Assembly (NCBI RefSeq): GCF_016919175.1
Contig: NZ_JAFFPU010000034.1
Span: 1 to 60,635 of the forward strand
DNA length: 60,635 bases
Reading direction: 5' to 3'
DNA from: Leptospira ainlahdjerensis
Lineage (GTDB): Bacteria > Spirochaetota > Leptospiria > Leptospirales > Leptospiraceae
Part shown: positions 57,467 to 60,635 of the stretch, in pieces
Layout of the letters: each line of letters begins with the position of its first letter
How positions within the stretch are numbered: the first letter of the stretch is position 1
Made by a program: the position numbers and the translations under genes
The notes under the pieces: model-generated
Told to the model about the DNA's origin: nothing
What the model saw: the letters and a program-made list of their open reading frames with translations, nothing else
Database searches by the model: none

Positions 57467-60635
<3,169 letters not shown>

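Overview
The window looks like a chromosomal segment of a spirochaete of the genus Leptospira, most probably from the pathogen-related clade. I infer this from the protein set (leptospiral-type S1, the CheA/B/W cluster, relaxed lipobox candidates, frequent TTG/GTG starts) and from many short GGAACTCC/GGAGTTCC palindromes in the intergenic DNA. I cannot name the species. The base composition looks richer in G+C than L. interrogans, but I did not compute it. The window holds no rRNA, tRNA, CRISPR array, integrase or transposase gene that I can recognise. The largest part is housekeeping DNA, with four or five accessory pockets.

Layout. 1-313: 37-bp tandem repeat abutting the radA stop codon. 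0.3-2.3 kb: radA and an RNase D-like exonuclease. 2.4-6.8 kb: alpha-galactosidase-like enzyme, a small exported protein and a DUF4105-like exported protein. 7.2-10.0 kb: a tight operon of an HDAC-like deacetylase, an unknown protein and a receiver-PP2C phosphatase. 10.1-11.6 kb: pyruvate kinase. 12.2-18.3 kb: a signal peptidase I homologue that has lost both catalytic residues, MscS channel, aroB, Nudix, rnc, acpP, fabG. 19.1-22.8 kb: an arsenic locus (arsR-arsC-acr3 plus an uncharacterised ATP-grasp ligase, and a divergent arsN2-type acetyltransferase) around a near-ideal 24-bp operator palindrome. 22.8-24.9 kb: two DUF4303-like paralogues and a membrane protein.

25.0-40.0 kb is a long, nearly gapless minus-strand string, read cheW, cheA(-CheC fusion), cheB, cheY, scpA, scpB, pheA, tyrA, aroA, cmk, rpsA, a TPR membrane protein, hisG, rpmF, plsX. 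Upstream of it lie infC-rpmI-rplT, a ZapB-like coiled-coil protein, zapA and 5-formyl-THF cyclo-ligase, then thrS. carA and a 62-residue protein follow on the plus strand. 47.6-51.1 kb is a second accessory pocket: an ankyrin/DUF4303-like gene broken at an A8 run, a TPR protein and a GNAT acetyltransferase. 51.9-60.6 kb: the 2-oxoglutarate dehydrogenase genes (sucB-lpdA-sucA order), penicillin-binding protein 1A and a truncated metallo-beta-lactamase-fold gene.

The most striking unexplained signal is a family of intergenic elements of about 140-170 bp. Reasonably complete copies lie near 6.93, 18.76, 24.10 (inverted), 47.09, 51.46 and 51.61 kb, with partial copies near 18.95 (inverted) and 51.78 kb. 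Each has a left palindrome (GTAGGAGTTCCTAC type), a TTTTGTGATATAGAAA block, a C-rich/G-rich hairpin and a right palindrome (GTCGTAGTTCCGAC type), and several stems show compensatory changes. The same core palindrome appears singly all over the non-coding DNA, inside the 37-bp tandem repeat, and three times inside genes. These elements surround the arsenic and DUF4303/ankyrin pockets.
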